A DNA stretch of 64,000 nt from Rhizobium sp. WSM4643 (lineage in GTDB: Bacteria; Pseudomonadota; Alphaproteobacteria; Rhizobiales; Rhizobiaceae), in the NCBI RefSeq assembly GCF_025152745.1, contig NZ_CP104040.1:2294001-2358000 (forward strand). The letters run 5' to 3'. Both the position numbers and the translations under genes were made by a program. The notes beneath the pieces were generated by a model, which worked only from the letters and a program-made list of their open reading frames with translations, made no database searches and was not told the DNA's origin. How positions within the stretch are numbered: position 1 is the first letter of the stretch; each line of letters starts with the position of its first letter. Below are positions 51,672 to 60,783 of the stretch, piece by piece.

Positions 51672-52862
51672 TCAGGAGCCGGAGACGACTTTCAGATTGC
51701 CGCCATGGCTTCCGCCTGCGAAGACTTGCTTGCGGCCGAACTCGTTGTTGAAACCCAGACGCTGCTGGTTGCGGGTAATGCCGAGCTCGGGGAAAAGCAG
51801 CTCGGCGACGCGATAGGCCTCTTCGAGATGCGGATAGCCGGAGCCGATCACCGTATCGATGCCGATCTCCTGATACTCGCGAAGGCGCGCAGCCACCGTC
51901 TTCGGCGATCCCACAAGCGCCGTGCCCGCACCGGCACGCACCAGGCCGACACCGGCCCAGAGGTTCGGCGAGACTTCGAGCTTGTCGCGGCGCCCGCCAT
52001 GAAGGGCGGCCATGCGCTTCTGGCCGACCGAGTCGGACTCCTGGACGAAGCGCTCCTGCGCCTCGCGGATCGTATCGTCGTCGAGACGGCGGATCAGCCG
52101 CTCGGCCGCCTCCCATGCCTCATCATCGGTTTCGCGCACGATGAAGTGCAGACGAATACCGAAGCTCACCTCGCGGCCGCGTTCGCCGGCGGCTTTGCGC
52201 ACCTTGGCGATCTTCTCGGCAACCTGTGCCGGCGGCTCGCCCCAGGTCAGGTACTTGTCGACACGGCCGACGGAGAAATCGATGCCGGCATCCGACGAAC
52301 CGCCGAAATAGAGCGGCGGGCGCGGGTTCTGCACCGAGGGAAAGCCGAGGCGCGCATTGGTCGCCTTGATGTATTTGCCGTCGAAGCTTGCCGTTCCCTT
52401 TTCCAGCAGTTCCTCAAAGACGGTGAAGAACTCTTCGGCATGGGCGTAGCGCTCGTCATGCTCGAGATGGATGCCATCGCCGGCAAGCTCCGCCGGACTG
52501 CCGCCGACGACGATGTTGAGCAGCAGCCGGCCATTGGAGATGCGATCGAGCGTCGTCGCAAGACGCGCGTAATAAGCAGGCGACGCCGTGCCGGGGCGGA
52601 TTGCCACCAGGAACTGCAGCTTCTCGGTCTTGGCGGCAAGGGCTGCCGCCGTCACGAAGGACTCCTCGCAGGCAACCCCGGTCGGCAGCAGCACGCCGGA
52701 ATAGCCGAGTCGGTCGACGGCCTGGGCGATCTGCGTGAGGTAACCGATCTCCGGCGCGCGGTTGAGCTCGGAGGAGCCGAGATAGGTGCCGTCGCCCGAT
52801 GTCGGGATGAACCAGAGGAAATTGATGGGCTCAGATGTGCCTGTTTGGGAGGTGGTGGTCAT
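51672..52862 (-). CDS. ssuD: FMNH2-dependent alkanesulfonate monooxygenase
   Basis: 396 residues of the bacterial luciferase-like fold. It opens alkanesulfonates to an aldehyde and sulfite using reduced flavin. Typical segments: [60 protein letters not shown], and [20 protein letters not shown]. Starts at 52862. No flavin reductase (ssuE) is in the window. The gene itself is intact, and would supply sulfur from sulfonates when sulfate is scarce. Confidence 0.88.
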   Translation of the reverse strand: MTTTSQTGTSEPINFLWFIPTSGDGTYLGSSELNRAPEIGYLTQIAQAVDRLGYSGVLLPTGVACEESFVTAAALAAKTEKLQFLVAIRPGTASPAYYARLATTLDRISNGRLLLNIVVGGSPAELAGDGIHLEHDERYAHAEEFFTVFEELLEKGTASFDGKYIKATNARLGFPSVQNPRPPLYFGGSSDAGIDFSVGRVDKYLTWGEPPAQVAEKIAKVRKAAGERGREVSFGIRLHFIVRETDDEAWEAAERLIRRLDDDTIREAQERFVQESDSVGQKRMAALHGGRRDKLEVSPNLWAGVGLVRAGAGTALVGSPKTVAARLREYQEIGIDTVIGSGYPHLEEAYRVAELLFPELGITRNQQRLGFNNEFGRKQVFAGGSHGGNLKVVSGS

Positions 52863-53232
52863 GGAAGACGGTCCTTTAGCTACGGAATTCGCGGTCGAGA
52901 TGGCTCTCTGCACGTGACGACGCACAGACCGTCTGCCCGCATAACGCCGCCGCACGGATGCTTGGGAGGATCATGGTGGTGGTAGCGGAGGCTGTAGTAA
53001 GGCCGGCTGTCTGTCTGTGCGCGAGCATCTGAAATGTCCCTGTCGATCGGATGGCGGCTGGCCGATACTTTTCGGTGTCCGCTCCGATCGAGAGGATACT
53101 GACATAGACCAGTAATTAGATCGACAATATCAATTTGCTATTGTAATCCGTTTTGGAGAATATTTTTCCGGTTCAACGGCATGGAGGCCCTCTCCATGCC
53201 GCCTCGCGGAAATCTTGGCACCGGGCGGAAAA
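52863..53232. other. Intergenic region upstream of ssuD
   Basis: 370 bp without a recognised gene. AT-rich DNA at 53110-53150 (AATATCAATTTGCTATTG) may hold the ssuD promoter or a LysR/CysB-type site. The gap implies ssuD may have its own promoter separate from ssuA. Confidence 0.4.
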
Positions 53233-53955
53233 TCAGTTCGCCTTGGGACGCCAGACAATATCGCCGGTTGCGAGCTTCTTCGGCAGGATGCCGAGCCCAT
53301 GGAATTCGTCTGCGAATGCCTGCTGATGGGCGGCGGCGGCATCGGTGATGGTCGAGACGCTGCCGAGATCGGCGCCCTTACGCGTCAATGTCACGCGCGT
53401 CACGTCGGCCGGCACGCCGGTAATTTCGGAAAGCTCCTCGACCGTTTCGTCGGGATTGCTCTGTGCCGACTTCCCGACCTTGGCAAGCTCATCGATCACG
53501 TCGACGACCACTTGCCCGTTGGCATCGGTGAAATCGCGATTGGCAAGGAAGAAGCTATAGGAATCGACAATTCCTTCAGCGGTCGTCAGGATACGTGTCT
53601 CCGGATCAGCTTCGGCAATCGCCAGATAAGGATCCCAGATCGACCAGGCGTCGATGCTGCCATTCTTGAACGCAGCGGCGACATCCGGCGGCGAAAGATC
53701 GAGCTGCTCGACATCTTGGGCTTCAGGCCTGCCTTGCGCAAAACCTTCACGGTTACATTATGCGCGCTGGAGCCGCGCTTGAAAGCGACCTTTTTACCCT
53801 TGAGGTCTTCAAGCGTCTTGATGGACGAATCCTTGGGCACGAGCATAGCCGAGGCTGCCGGGCTGCCCTTGTAGAGACCGACATAATGGAACTGCCCGCC
53901 CGCCGCTTGCGCAAAGAGCGGCGGCTGCGACCATCTGCTGCAATGGAATAAGCAT
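53233..53955 (-). pseudogene. ssuA: Sulfonate ABC transporter binding protein, truncated and frameshifted
   Basis: Reading from about 53935 the frame gives PPLFAQAAGGQFHYVGLYKG, then MLVPKDSSIKTLEDLKGKKV and VAFKRGSSAHNVTVKVLRKA. At about 53721 one base is missing (CCC-AAGAT for CCC-GAAGAT) and the frame changes to VEQLDLSPPDVAAAF, FKNGSIDAWSIWDPYLAIAE, VVDVIDELAKVGKSAQSNPD and so on to the stop at 53233. The first 90 or so residues including the signal peptide are not found. An overlapping frame from the ATG at 54027 (MFRGDMSEIPTIK) has a good ribosome site but no recognised similarity. Confidence 0.75.
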
Positions 53956-54174
53956 CGCCTGCATTCCGTTGCGGCCTTTGCGCCGCGGCTTGATCGTCGG
54001 AATTTCGCTCATGTCACCCCGGAACATAATGCCTTCCCTCCAATCTAGGGCTCGGGCCGAACGGTAGCCAGCCTCATATGCGTCAATCGCAAGGAAGTCC
54101 GTCTTCACGGGCTTTTCTGCTCCCGCCGTTTCGGTTAATCCTCGGGCCTGCAGTTGAGGAAAAGGATAGGACAT

Positions 54175-55044
54175 ATGGCAAAAGTCGCGTTCATCGGTCT
54201 CGGCGTCATGGGTTTCCCCATGGCGGGGCATTTGAAGACGAAAGGCGGCCACGATGTCACCGTCTATAACCGCACGCCGGCAAAAGCCGCCGCCTGGGCC
54301 GAGAAATTCTCCGGCAAATCGGCCCCTACTCCGGCCGAGGCCGCCGCTGGCGCCGATTTCGTCTTCGTCTGCGTCGGCAACGATGAAGATCTCCGATCGG
54401 TGACATTGGGCGAGAACGGCGCGTTACACGGCATGAAGCCCGGTTCGGTGCTGGTCGACAACACCACCGCCAGCGCTGAAGTCGCCCGCGAACTTTATGC
54501 CGCGGCAAAGGAAAAAGGTGTCGATTTCATCGACGCACCCGTCTCCGGCGGCCAGGCCGGCGCTGAAAACGGCGTCCTGACCGTCATGTGCGGCGGCGAC
54601 GAGGCCGTCTTCGAACGCGCCAGGCCTGTCATCGAAGCCTATGCCCGCATGGTCGGTCTGATGGGGCCGGCAGGCTCGGGCCAGTTGACCAAGATGGTCA
54701 ACCAGATCTGCATCGCCGGCCTCGTCCAGGGACTTGCCGAAGCGCTGCATTTCGGCAAGCGCGCCGGCCTCGATATAGAAAAGGTGGTCGAGGTGATCTC
54801 CAAGGGTGCAGCCGGCTCCTGGCAGATGGAAAACCGCCACAAGACCATGAACGCAGGCAAATACGACTTCGGCTTCGCGGTCGACTGGATGCGCAAGGAT
54901 CTCGGCATCGTGCTCACCGAAGCCCGCCGCAACGGCGCCAAACTGCCGGTCACCGCCGTCGTCGACCAGTTCTATGGCGACGTGCAGGCAATGGGCGGCA
55001 ATCGCTGGGATACATCCTCGCTGCTTGCCCGCCTGGAGAAATGA
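54175..55044 (+). CDS. NAD(P)-dependent oxidoreductase, 3-hydroxyisobutyrate dehydrogenase family
   Basis: 289 residues. Rossmann motif FIGLGVMGFPMAGHL, substrate motif DAPVSGGQAGAENGVLTVMC, catalytic Lys in GSGQLTKMVNQICIAGL, and the helical domain with DFGFAVDWMRKDLGIVL. Family members oxidise 3-hydroxyisobutyrate, tartronate semialdehyde or related beta-hydroxy acids, or reduce succinic semialdehyde; the exact substrate is unclear. ATG at 54175 behind AAGGATAGG. Its stop overlaps the AlkD-like start (ATGA). Confidence 0.9.
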   Translation: MAKVAFIGLGVMGFPMAGHLKTKGGHDVTVYNRTPAKAAAWAEKFSGKSAPTPAEAAAGADFVFVCVGNDEDLRSVTLGENGALHGMKPGSVLVDNTTASAEVARELYAAAKEKGVDFIDAPVSGGQAGAENGVLTVMCGGDEAVFERARPVIEAYARMVGLMGPAGSGQLTKMVNQICIAGLVQGLAEALHFGKRAGLDIEKVVEVISKGAAGSWQMENRHKTMNAGKYDFGFAVDWMRKDLGIVLTEARRNGAKLPVTAVVDQFYGDVQAMGGNRWDTSSLLARLEK

Positions 55045-55723
55045 TCGGCCCCTCCTCCGATGCGGCCGAATTGATCGCGCATCTCGAAACGCTGCGCTCG
55101 GAGGAGAATGTTGCCGGCATGGCGCGCTTCGGCATCGTCACCGATCGCGCCCTCGGTATCTCCAATCCCGATATCAGGGCGGTCGCCAGTCAGGCGAGGA
55201 AGGATCACGTCAGGGCAATGCAGCTCTGGAGAAGCGATATTCGCGAAGCCCGCCTGCTCGCCCTCTACACAGCCGAGCCGAAGCGGTTGACGACGGAAGA
55301 AGCCCAAAATTGGGCCGATGATTTCAACTCTGGGAGATCGTCGATTGCGCCGCCGATCTCTTCGTCGAGGCCCGGTTGGACGAACTCATCTGGGAATTCG
55401 CTGCCGACGAGCGCGAATTCGTCCGACGCGCAGCCTTCGCCATGATTGCCGGCGGTGCCGTCCACCGGAAAAAGGACCCCGACGCCACCATTCTTGCCTG
55501 GCTGCCGCTGATCAAGGCTCATTCCGGCGACCCCCGAAACTTCGTGCGCAAAGCGGTGAATTGGGCGCTACGCAATGTCGGCAAGCGCAATCTGGCCTGC
55601 CATGCGCCGGCGCTGGCACTCGCAAGGGCCCTGACGGAAAGCCCCGATAGAACCGCCCGCTGGATCGGCAAGGATGCCGTCAGGGAGCTGTCTGGCGAAA
55701 AGCTGCTGGCGCGCTTGAGATAA
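55041..55723 (+). pseudogene. AlkD-like DNA alkylation repair protein, frameshifted
   Basis: The start ATG at 55041 overlaps the upstream stop. The first frame reads AAELIAHLETLRSEENVAGM and RLTTEEAQNWADDFNS; near 55328-55331 one base is missing and the second frame carries on WEIVDCAADLFVEARLDELI, FVRRAAFAMIAGGAVHRKKD and RNFVRKAVNWALRNVGKRN to the stop at 55723. Joined, this is a full HEAT-repeat glycosylase-like protein (about 227 residues). AlkD-type enzymes remove N3- and N7-alkylpurines. Real inactivation and sequencing error cannot be separated here. Confidence 0.78.
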
Positions 55724-55867
55724 GGCGGATGTCGGCGCCCAAAGCATGTCGCGCAAAACTTTGCAGCCGTTGCGACAACAAAATGCGGAAAATAAAGCCC
55801 CAAAGCGCGCAAGGAGCGACTCTGAAAGATTGCGACGCGCTTCAGGCTGAAGCCGCTCGCCTCTTCG

Positions 55868-56764
55868 TCAATGCTGTCTGGATTTTTCGACCAGGAAATC
55901 GATCAGCACCCGCACCGCCGGCGGCATGCCCTTGGCAGTCGTAAAAACGATGTAGAACTGGCTCTCCTCCGACTGCCATTCCGGCAGCACCCGCACCAGC
56001 TTGCCAGCCTGGAGATCGGCCTCGCAGGCGCTTTCGAGCAGAAGCCCGAAGCCGAGACCGGCCCGGGCCGCGTCGAGGATGGCGGTCATGCTGCGGCAGG
56101 TGAGCCGCGGCTGATGACGAATTACCTGTTTGGCGTCATTCGGACCGACCAGTTCCCAGGTGTGGAACGACACCCATGACGTCATTGCCAGCGTCGGAAG
56201 GTCGGCGAGCTCGTCAACGCAATTCAAACTGCCGGTACGCTCGACGAGCGAGGGACTTGCGACCAGGATACGTCGCGCCCGGTCGAGCTTGCGCATCGTC
56301 AGGCTCGTCTGCGTCTCCGGCTCGTTGGTCGCCCTCACCTCGAGATCGATCCGCTCGTTGATGAGGTCGGCGCGCCGGTCGGAGCCGATGATCTGCAGCT
56401 TGATCTTCGGGTAACGTTCCAGGAATTCAGGCAGGATGCCCCCGACCGAGATGTCGACGAGAGCGAGCGGGCACCCCATCCGCACCACGCCTTGCGGATC
56501 GGATTGGGCCTCGGTGACGATCGACTTGGCGCGGTCGGCCTCCTGCAGGATGGTCTGGCATCTTTCGTAAAAAGCTTGGCCGATCTCTGTCACCCGGAAG
56601 TGACGCGTCGAGCGTTCTATAAGCCTTGCGCCAAGCCCATCCTCGAGACGGCTGACCCGCCTGCTGAGTTTCGAACGTGGTATTTTGAGATCGCGACTTG
56701 CAGAAGCGAAACCGCCGCTGGAGACGACAGCGGCGAAATAATAGTAATCGTTGAGATCGTCCAT
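55868..56764 (-). CDS. LysR family transcriptional regulator
   Basis: 298 residues. Winged helix FAAVVSSGGFASASRDLKIP followed by SKLSRRVSRLEDGLGARLIE; effector domain with VVRMGCPLALVDISVGGILP. No divergent target gene is adjacent (the upstream neighbour is the porin on the same strand), so the target is not evident. The 144 bp downstream region (55724-55867) is rich in short repeats such as GCGACGCGCTTCAGGC and has no gene. Confidence 0.9.
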   Translation of the reverse strand: MDDLNDYYYFAAVVSSGGFASASRDLKIPRSKLSRRVSRLEDGLGARLIERSTRHFRVTEIGQAFYERCQTILQEADRAKSIVTEAQSDPQGVVRMGCPLALVDISVGGILPEFLERYPKIKLQIIGSDRRADLINERIDLEVRATNEPETQTSLTMRKLDRARRILVASPSLVERTGSLNCVDELADLPTLAMTSWVSFHTWELVGPNDAKQVIRHQPRLTCRSMTAILDAARAGLGFGLLLESACEADLQAGKLVRVLPEWQSEESQFYIVFTTAKGMPPAVRVLIDFLVEKSRQH

Positions 56765-57150
56765 AAGAACAAGCTATCCGAGAGTAAGAATGAATGCCAG
56801 CCCCCAGCAAGGGTTGTATCCTCTCCGCCAAAAAGCTGTAATCACATTGTCGGCATTGGACTTTCTTGTCACGGCCCGTTGCCGCAAAGCCAGCCAACCC
56901 AGACGAAGACGGCCGTCCGCACGGCAATATCTCGGCCGATCCAGCTCGCTTGAAAAATCGAAAACGGGGATGCCTCAATAAACGAGGCTAACAAAATGCC
57001 GATGCGATAAGCAACGTAGCTTTCGGCTCACCTGAAAGACAATCCTGAAAGACTGGGCGTCAAAAACGCTGCAAGGACGGTCCGGCAGGGAAGACCGGAC
57101 CCGTCCCCGTAGCTGATCGGAGGTCACTCGGATCAGAAACTGATTTAACT
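56765..57150. other. Intergenic region between LysR and porin genes
   Basis: 386 bp without a recognised gene; contains the LysR promoter. Several short inverted repeats (for example GATCGGAGGTCACTCGGATC) lie near 57113-57134. Longer reading frames here do not look coding. Confidence 0.4.
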
Positions 57151-57174
57151 GCTCCCGGTCCGAGGACCGGGAGC
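57151..57174 (-). terminator. Porin gene terminator hairpin
   Basis: Perfect 10 bp arms GCTCCCGGTC and GACCGGGAGC with a four-base loop, 17 bp beyond the porin stop. On the minus strand it is followed by AGTTAAATC rather than a pure T run, but position and strength make it the likely transcript end. Confidence 0.75.
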
Positions 57175-57190
57175 ATATCCACCAAGTGGA

Positions 57191-58213
57191 TTAGAACGAA
57201 CGCTGCAGACGGAAGTAGCCCGTCGTGGAGTCGTCACCATCATCCGGATCGAGGTACTGAACCGAAGCCTTGGCGTAGAAGTTGTCGACGATCTGGTAAT
57301 CAACCGTCAGACCGACCTTCCAGGCATCGCCGAGACCGTCGAAGTCATCCGGAACGACCTTGGAGCCGCCGAAGTAGTTGCCGTAGTACTGAACGGCCGG
57401 CGTGATCTTCAGCTTGTCGGTTGCCTTGATTGCGTATTCGGCAGCAACAGCCCATTCAGCCGAGGAGTAGTAGGAGTTCGGGCCGGAAGAGTATACGCCG
57501 GCGAGGCCGAGCGTGCCGGGGCCGATGTCAACCGTACCCATTGCGCGGATTGCGCCATCTTCGTTGTCGAAGTCCCAGCCGCCAGTGACCTGGTAGCTGA
57601 ATGCGCCGGCAGTGCCGCCAACGCCGAAGGCAACGCCAACGTTGTTAGCTTCTTCGCCGGCTTTGTAAACGCCGTCTTCCAGTTCGTCGACGCTGAGGCC
57701 GGCGTAGAAGGTGCCGCTTTCGTACTGGTAACGCATCGAGTTGTGCAGCGTTACGACCGAGCCGATGTCGTCGGTTTCGCCAGAGAGACCATCGTCCCAC
57801 CAGCTGTAGAACAGACCGGCGCGGAAGCCCGCGACGTCGAGGTAAGCGGAGTCGAGGATGGCGTCCTGATCGGTGGCATTGTCAGCATTGAACTGCATGA
57901 CGATGACGCCGGTCAGCGGACCATACTCGGTGTCGCTCTTGGCCGTGAACTGAACCTGACCGCGGGTGACGGCATCCCAGTCCGAATCGCCGCCGACATC
58001 TTCGCCGACGTTAACCTGGAAACGGATGTAGCCTTCGATCTTGAGGCAGGTTTCGGTGCCCGGGATGTAGAAGTAGCCGGTACCGTAAGCGTCGCAGACG
58101 CGAACATATTCAACCGGTTCCGGCTCAGCAGCAACGATAGCGTCAGCTGCAAGAACCGGCGTCGATGCAGCAAATGCTGCTGCTGATGCAAGCAAAACCA
58201 TTCTGATGTTCAT
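57191..58213 (-). CDS. ropA: RopA-type outer membrane porin
   Basis: 340 residues, porin_2 family of Rhizobiales. Signal peptide at 1-22 (STPVLAADA). Two cysteines in VRVCDAYGTGYFYIPGTETC form the conserved N-terminal pair. The rest alternates beta strands and acidic loops, ending in the outer-membrane insertion signal YFRLQRSF with terminal Phe. Forms a trimeric 16-strand channel. Stands alone between a strong terminator and a long upstream region, as expected for an abundant single-gene transcript. Codon use looks optimised (many AAC, GAC, CTG). Confidence 0.92.
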   Translation of the reverse strand: MNIRMVLLASAAAFAASTPVLAADAIVAAEPEPVEYVRVCDAYGTGYFYIPGTETCLKIEGYIRFQVNVGEDVGGDSDWDAVTRGQVQFTAKSDTEYGPLTGVIVMQFNADNATDQDAILDSAYLDVAGFRAGLFYSWWDDGLSGETDDIGSVVTLHNSMRYQYESGTFYAGLSVDELEDGVYKAGEEANNVGVAFGVGGTAGAFSYQVTGGWDFDNEDGAIRAMGTVDIGPGTLGLAGVYSSGPNSYYSSAEWAVAAEYAIKATDKLKITPAVQYYGNYFGGSKVVPDDFDGLGDAWKVGLTVDYQIVDNFYAKASVQYLDPDDGDDSTTGYFRLQRSF

Positions 58214-58902
58214 TTACCAATCCATTCCTTTGTCGATCGGGGCTGGCTTCAGATCGGGTAGTCGATTTGAAGCCGGCCCAGTTTGAACAGCCATCTCGGC
58301 GTGCGGATCGATCGAACCGCCAAACCGTCATCACATACAAGGCTCTATCAAGCAATTCTCGATGTACGCCAGATGGGTTCTCACGGGCTACTTTCCCCGG
58401 CAACGTGATTTTTATACAACAATTTCAAGTATTTAGACGAAAAACACGCCAAACGGCTCCGCGACGGAAATCTTCCATCGCAAGCCGCACACGCTATACC
58501 CCATTGTCAAATTCTCCACCGTCCGACCCCGTCGAACATACTGGTGAAGCGCATAAACTCTACCGCCGGCTAACAAGCACAAACAAGGTGGCGGTTTAGA
58601 ACATGGTGTTCTGAATTCGATACCAATGAGACAAAATTATGACATATCGCCCACTGGTTTCATCGACCATAACCCCAGAATCCTTACCAGGCTATTCATT
58701 TTTCCAGGAATTTGGTTCGATTTGAGCGTTTTTTCGCTATTTTTGAGGCTTTTTTTCAGTCGAGGGACCGCACATGCCTAAGCTCGGCCATGCCAACTGG
58801 CATTCCCACGTGCGGCTTGGATGTCACAAGTCGCCTCTAACGGGCATATCCGAGGTCGCAGACTCACGCCTGGCATGAGGCCGCGCTGGACTTTGCAGTG
58901 TC
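58214..58902. other. Long porin upstream region
   Basis: About 690 bp with no convincing protein gene. The part near the porin is the 5' leader and promoter. The stretch 58600-58760 is markedly AT-rich with T runs (58748-58756) and could hold regulatory sites or a small RNA, but I see no full promoter-hairpin-terminator set. Confidence 0.4.
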
Positions 58903-58924
58903 GCGTGCGGTCACGGCCGCACGC
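58903..58924 (-). terminator. Hairpin downstream of the Lrp-family gene
   Basis: Arms GCGTGCGG and CCGCACGC with a six-base loop, 7 bp beyond the Lrp stop on the minus strand. Likely its transcript end; no strong T run. Confidence 0.55.
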
Positions 58925-58930
58925 TTGGCC

Positions 58931-59425
58931 TCAATCCTCGTTGGATTTGGCATTATCGAGAATCATGTAGTCGAGCGGCAACTGCGTCGAATACTTGATC
59001 TGCTCCATCGCAAAGGCGGAGGAAACGTCGCGAATCTCGATCTTGGCGATCATCCGCTTATAAAAGGCGTCATAGGCGGCAATATCGGGCACGACGACTC
59101 GCAAGAGATAATCGACATCGCCACTCATCCGGTAGAATTCGACCACTTCGGGGAATTCGGCGACCACCTCGGAAAAGCGGCGCAGCCATTCGATCGAATG
59201 GGTGGCAGTGCGAATCGACACGAAGACGGTGACCTTGGTATTGACCTTTTCCGGATCGAGGATGGCGACTCGGCGCTTGATGACGCCGTCTTCTTCCATC
59301 TTCTGGATGCGCCGCCAGCATGGCGTCGTCGAGAGACCCACTTTCTTGGCAAGATCGGCAACGGCAAGCGTCGAATCTTCTTGCAGAAGACGCAGTATTT
59401 TTCGGTCGAGGCGGTCCATGCGCAC
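58931..59425 (-). CDS. Lrp/AsnC family transcriptional regulator
   Basis: 164 residues. N-terminal helix-turn-helix LDRKILRLLQEDSTLAVADL, AKKVGLSTTPCWRRIQKMEE; C-terminal RAM ligand-binding domain with KVNTKVTVFVSIRTATHSIE and VEFYRMSGDVDYLLRVVVPD. Forms octamers and usually senses an amino acid. No divergent amino-acid gene is adjacent, so the target is unknown. Start at 59425 follows GAAAGGACTG. Confidence 0.92.
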   Translation of the reverse strand: MRMDRLDRKILRLLQEDSTLAVADLAKKVGLSTTPCWRRIQKMEEDGVIKRRVAILDPEKVNTKVTVFVSIRTATHSIEWLRRFSEVVAEFPEVVEFYRMSGDVDYLLRVVVPDIAAYDAFYKRMIAKIEIRDVSSAFAMEQIKYSTQLPLDYMILDNAKSNED

Positions 59426-59488
59426 AACAGTCCTTTCGAATTATTTTCTTTGTATAACTCGATTCCGCGCAACTAAAAGAATTTTGTT

Positions 59489-60121
59489 TCAGGAAAGCAG
59501 CGTTTTCGCCCGTTCCTGCAAGACCGGGAGCAATTCTTTCTCGAACCAGGGATTGCGCTTCAGCCAGCCGCTGTTGCGCCAGCTCGGATGCGGCAGCGGC
59601 AGCACGGCCGGCGATCGGTCGGACAGAAGACAGTCACGCCATGCTCGCACCGTCTCGGTCATATTGTCCCGCCTTTCACCGGCCATATGCCAGGCCTGCG
59701 CATATTGGCCGATGACCAGCACCAGTTCGATTTGCGGCATGGCTGAGATCACTCTTTGCCGCCAGAACGGCGCGCATTCGCGCCGCGGCGGCAGATCGGC
59801 GCCCTTGTCGTCATAGCCAGGAAAGCAGAAGCCCATGGGCACGATGGCGAATCGCCCGCGGTCGTAGAAGCTTGCCCTGTCAACACCAAGCCATGACCGC
59901 AACCGGTCGCCCGAGGCATCGTCGAATGGCAGGCCGCTCTCATGCACCCGAAGCCCCGGCGCCTGCCCGGCGATCAGGATGCGCGCGCTCGACGAGATCA
60001 CCGCCACCGGCCGCGGCTCGTGCGGCAGCCGGTGTTCGGGGCCTTTCGCCGGTGCGTCACGACAGATCCGGCAGGAGGCGATCTCCCGCCGGAGCGTCTC
60101 CAGCATGGCTTCGTCGGTCAT
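59489..60121 (-). CDS. Uracil-DNA glycosylase family protein
   Basis: 210 residues. Motifs: ASCRICRDAPAKGPEHRLPH (cysteine pair but without the full four-Cys Fe-S set), ARILIAGQAPGLRVHESGLP (GxAPG-type water-activating loop), GFCFPGYDDKGADLPPRREC and PLPHPSWRNSGWLKRNPWFE (HPS-type loop). This is the UdgX/family-4-related group of small glycosylase-like proteins; activity not certain. The ATG at 60121 has GGGAG upstream; the frame stays open to 60502 but overlaps the nuclease gene. Confidence 0.82.
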   Translation of the reverse strand: MTDEAMLETLRREIASCRICRDAPAKGPEHRLPHEPRPVAVISSSARILIAGQAPGLRVHESGLPFDDASGDRLRSWLGVDRASFYDRGRFAIVPMGFCFPGYDDKGADLPPRRECAPFWRQRVISAMPQIELVLVIGQYAQAWHMAGERRDNMTETVRAWRDCLLSDRSPAVLPLPHPSWRNSGWLKRNPWFEKELLPVLQERAKTLLS

Positions 60122-60125
60122 GACT

Positions 60126-60683
60126 TTACTCCCATCCGACGATCCGCGCGATGAAGCGCAAGGCGCCGTCGAAACCAGACCTCTGGCGCGCATGATCGCG
60201 CACGTCGCGCGGCCGCTCGAAAGTTCCGGCCCAGAGGCCAGCCTTCCGAGCTCTCGCCTCGGCCTCCTCTTTGCCATAATCGCCATAGGAAATGGCCATG
60301 CCCTCGCGCACCATGGCGGCATTGATGTCGCCGCCTGCCCCGCTCCGGCAGATGACGAGCAGCCTGTCGTAGCGGTCACGCCGGCTGCCCTGACAGAGTG
60401 TTCCCGATGCCAGCACCATCTCCTGCAGCGCCGCGCGCGCCGCGCGCCCGCAGGCCCAGGCTTTCCCCGCCCGCTCGCAGCTTTGGTTGAGCTCCGGCGC
60501 ATCGACGCCTTCGAGGCGCAGACGTTCGTCTCCCAATGTCAGACTGTCGCCGTCGGCAGCATGAAAGGCGCCGGTATGCTCGATTTTTGCTGCATCGTTG
60601 AGCTTGGCGGCAATCAGCGCCACGAGCGCCAGCAGAGCAAAAGCGGTCACGCCGTCGCGAATCAGGCGCAGGCCCCTTGTCAC
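60126..60683 (-). CDS. Thermonuclease (SNase-like) family protein
   Basis: 185 residues. A membrane anchor or signal near residues 10-27 (GVTAFALLALVALIAAKL), then the staphylococcal nuclease fold: AADGDSLTLGDERLRLEGVD with Asp ligands and Arg, DAPELNQSC, and RYDRLLVICRSGAGGDINAA. Starts with GTG behind AGGAGGCG. Four bp separate it from the glycosylase-like gene, so both may form a DNA-processing operon. Probably periplasmic or membrane-bound. Confidence 0.85.
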   Translation of the reverse strand: MTRGLRLIRDGVTAFALLALVALIAAKLNDAAKIEHTGAFHAADGDSLTLGDERLRLEGVDAPELNQSCERAGKAWACGRAARAALQEMVLASGTLCQGSRRDRYDRLLVICRSGAGGDINAAMVREGMAISYGDYGKEEAEARARKAGLWAGTFERPRDVRDHARQRSGFDGALRFIARIVGWE

Positions 60684-60783
60684 GCTTTCGCCTCCTTAAA
60701 AAACAAATCCTTGGCAAAGATGGCAAACATCTTCTTAAGAATTGTCGGTTAAGCTCTTATCCACCCTGGGATGAAGTTTCAAC

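Noticed and set aside
58600..58780. Possible small RNA in the porin upstream region, judged from T runs
   Set aside because: No stable hairpin directly before the T runs and no promoter pair that I could support.
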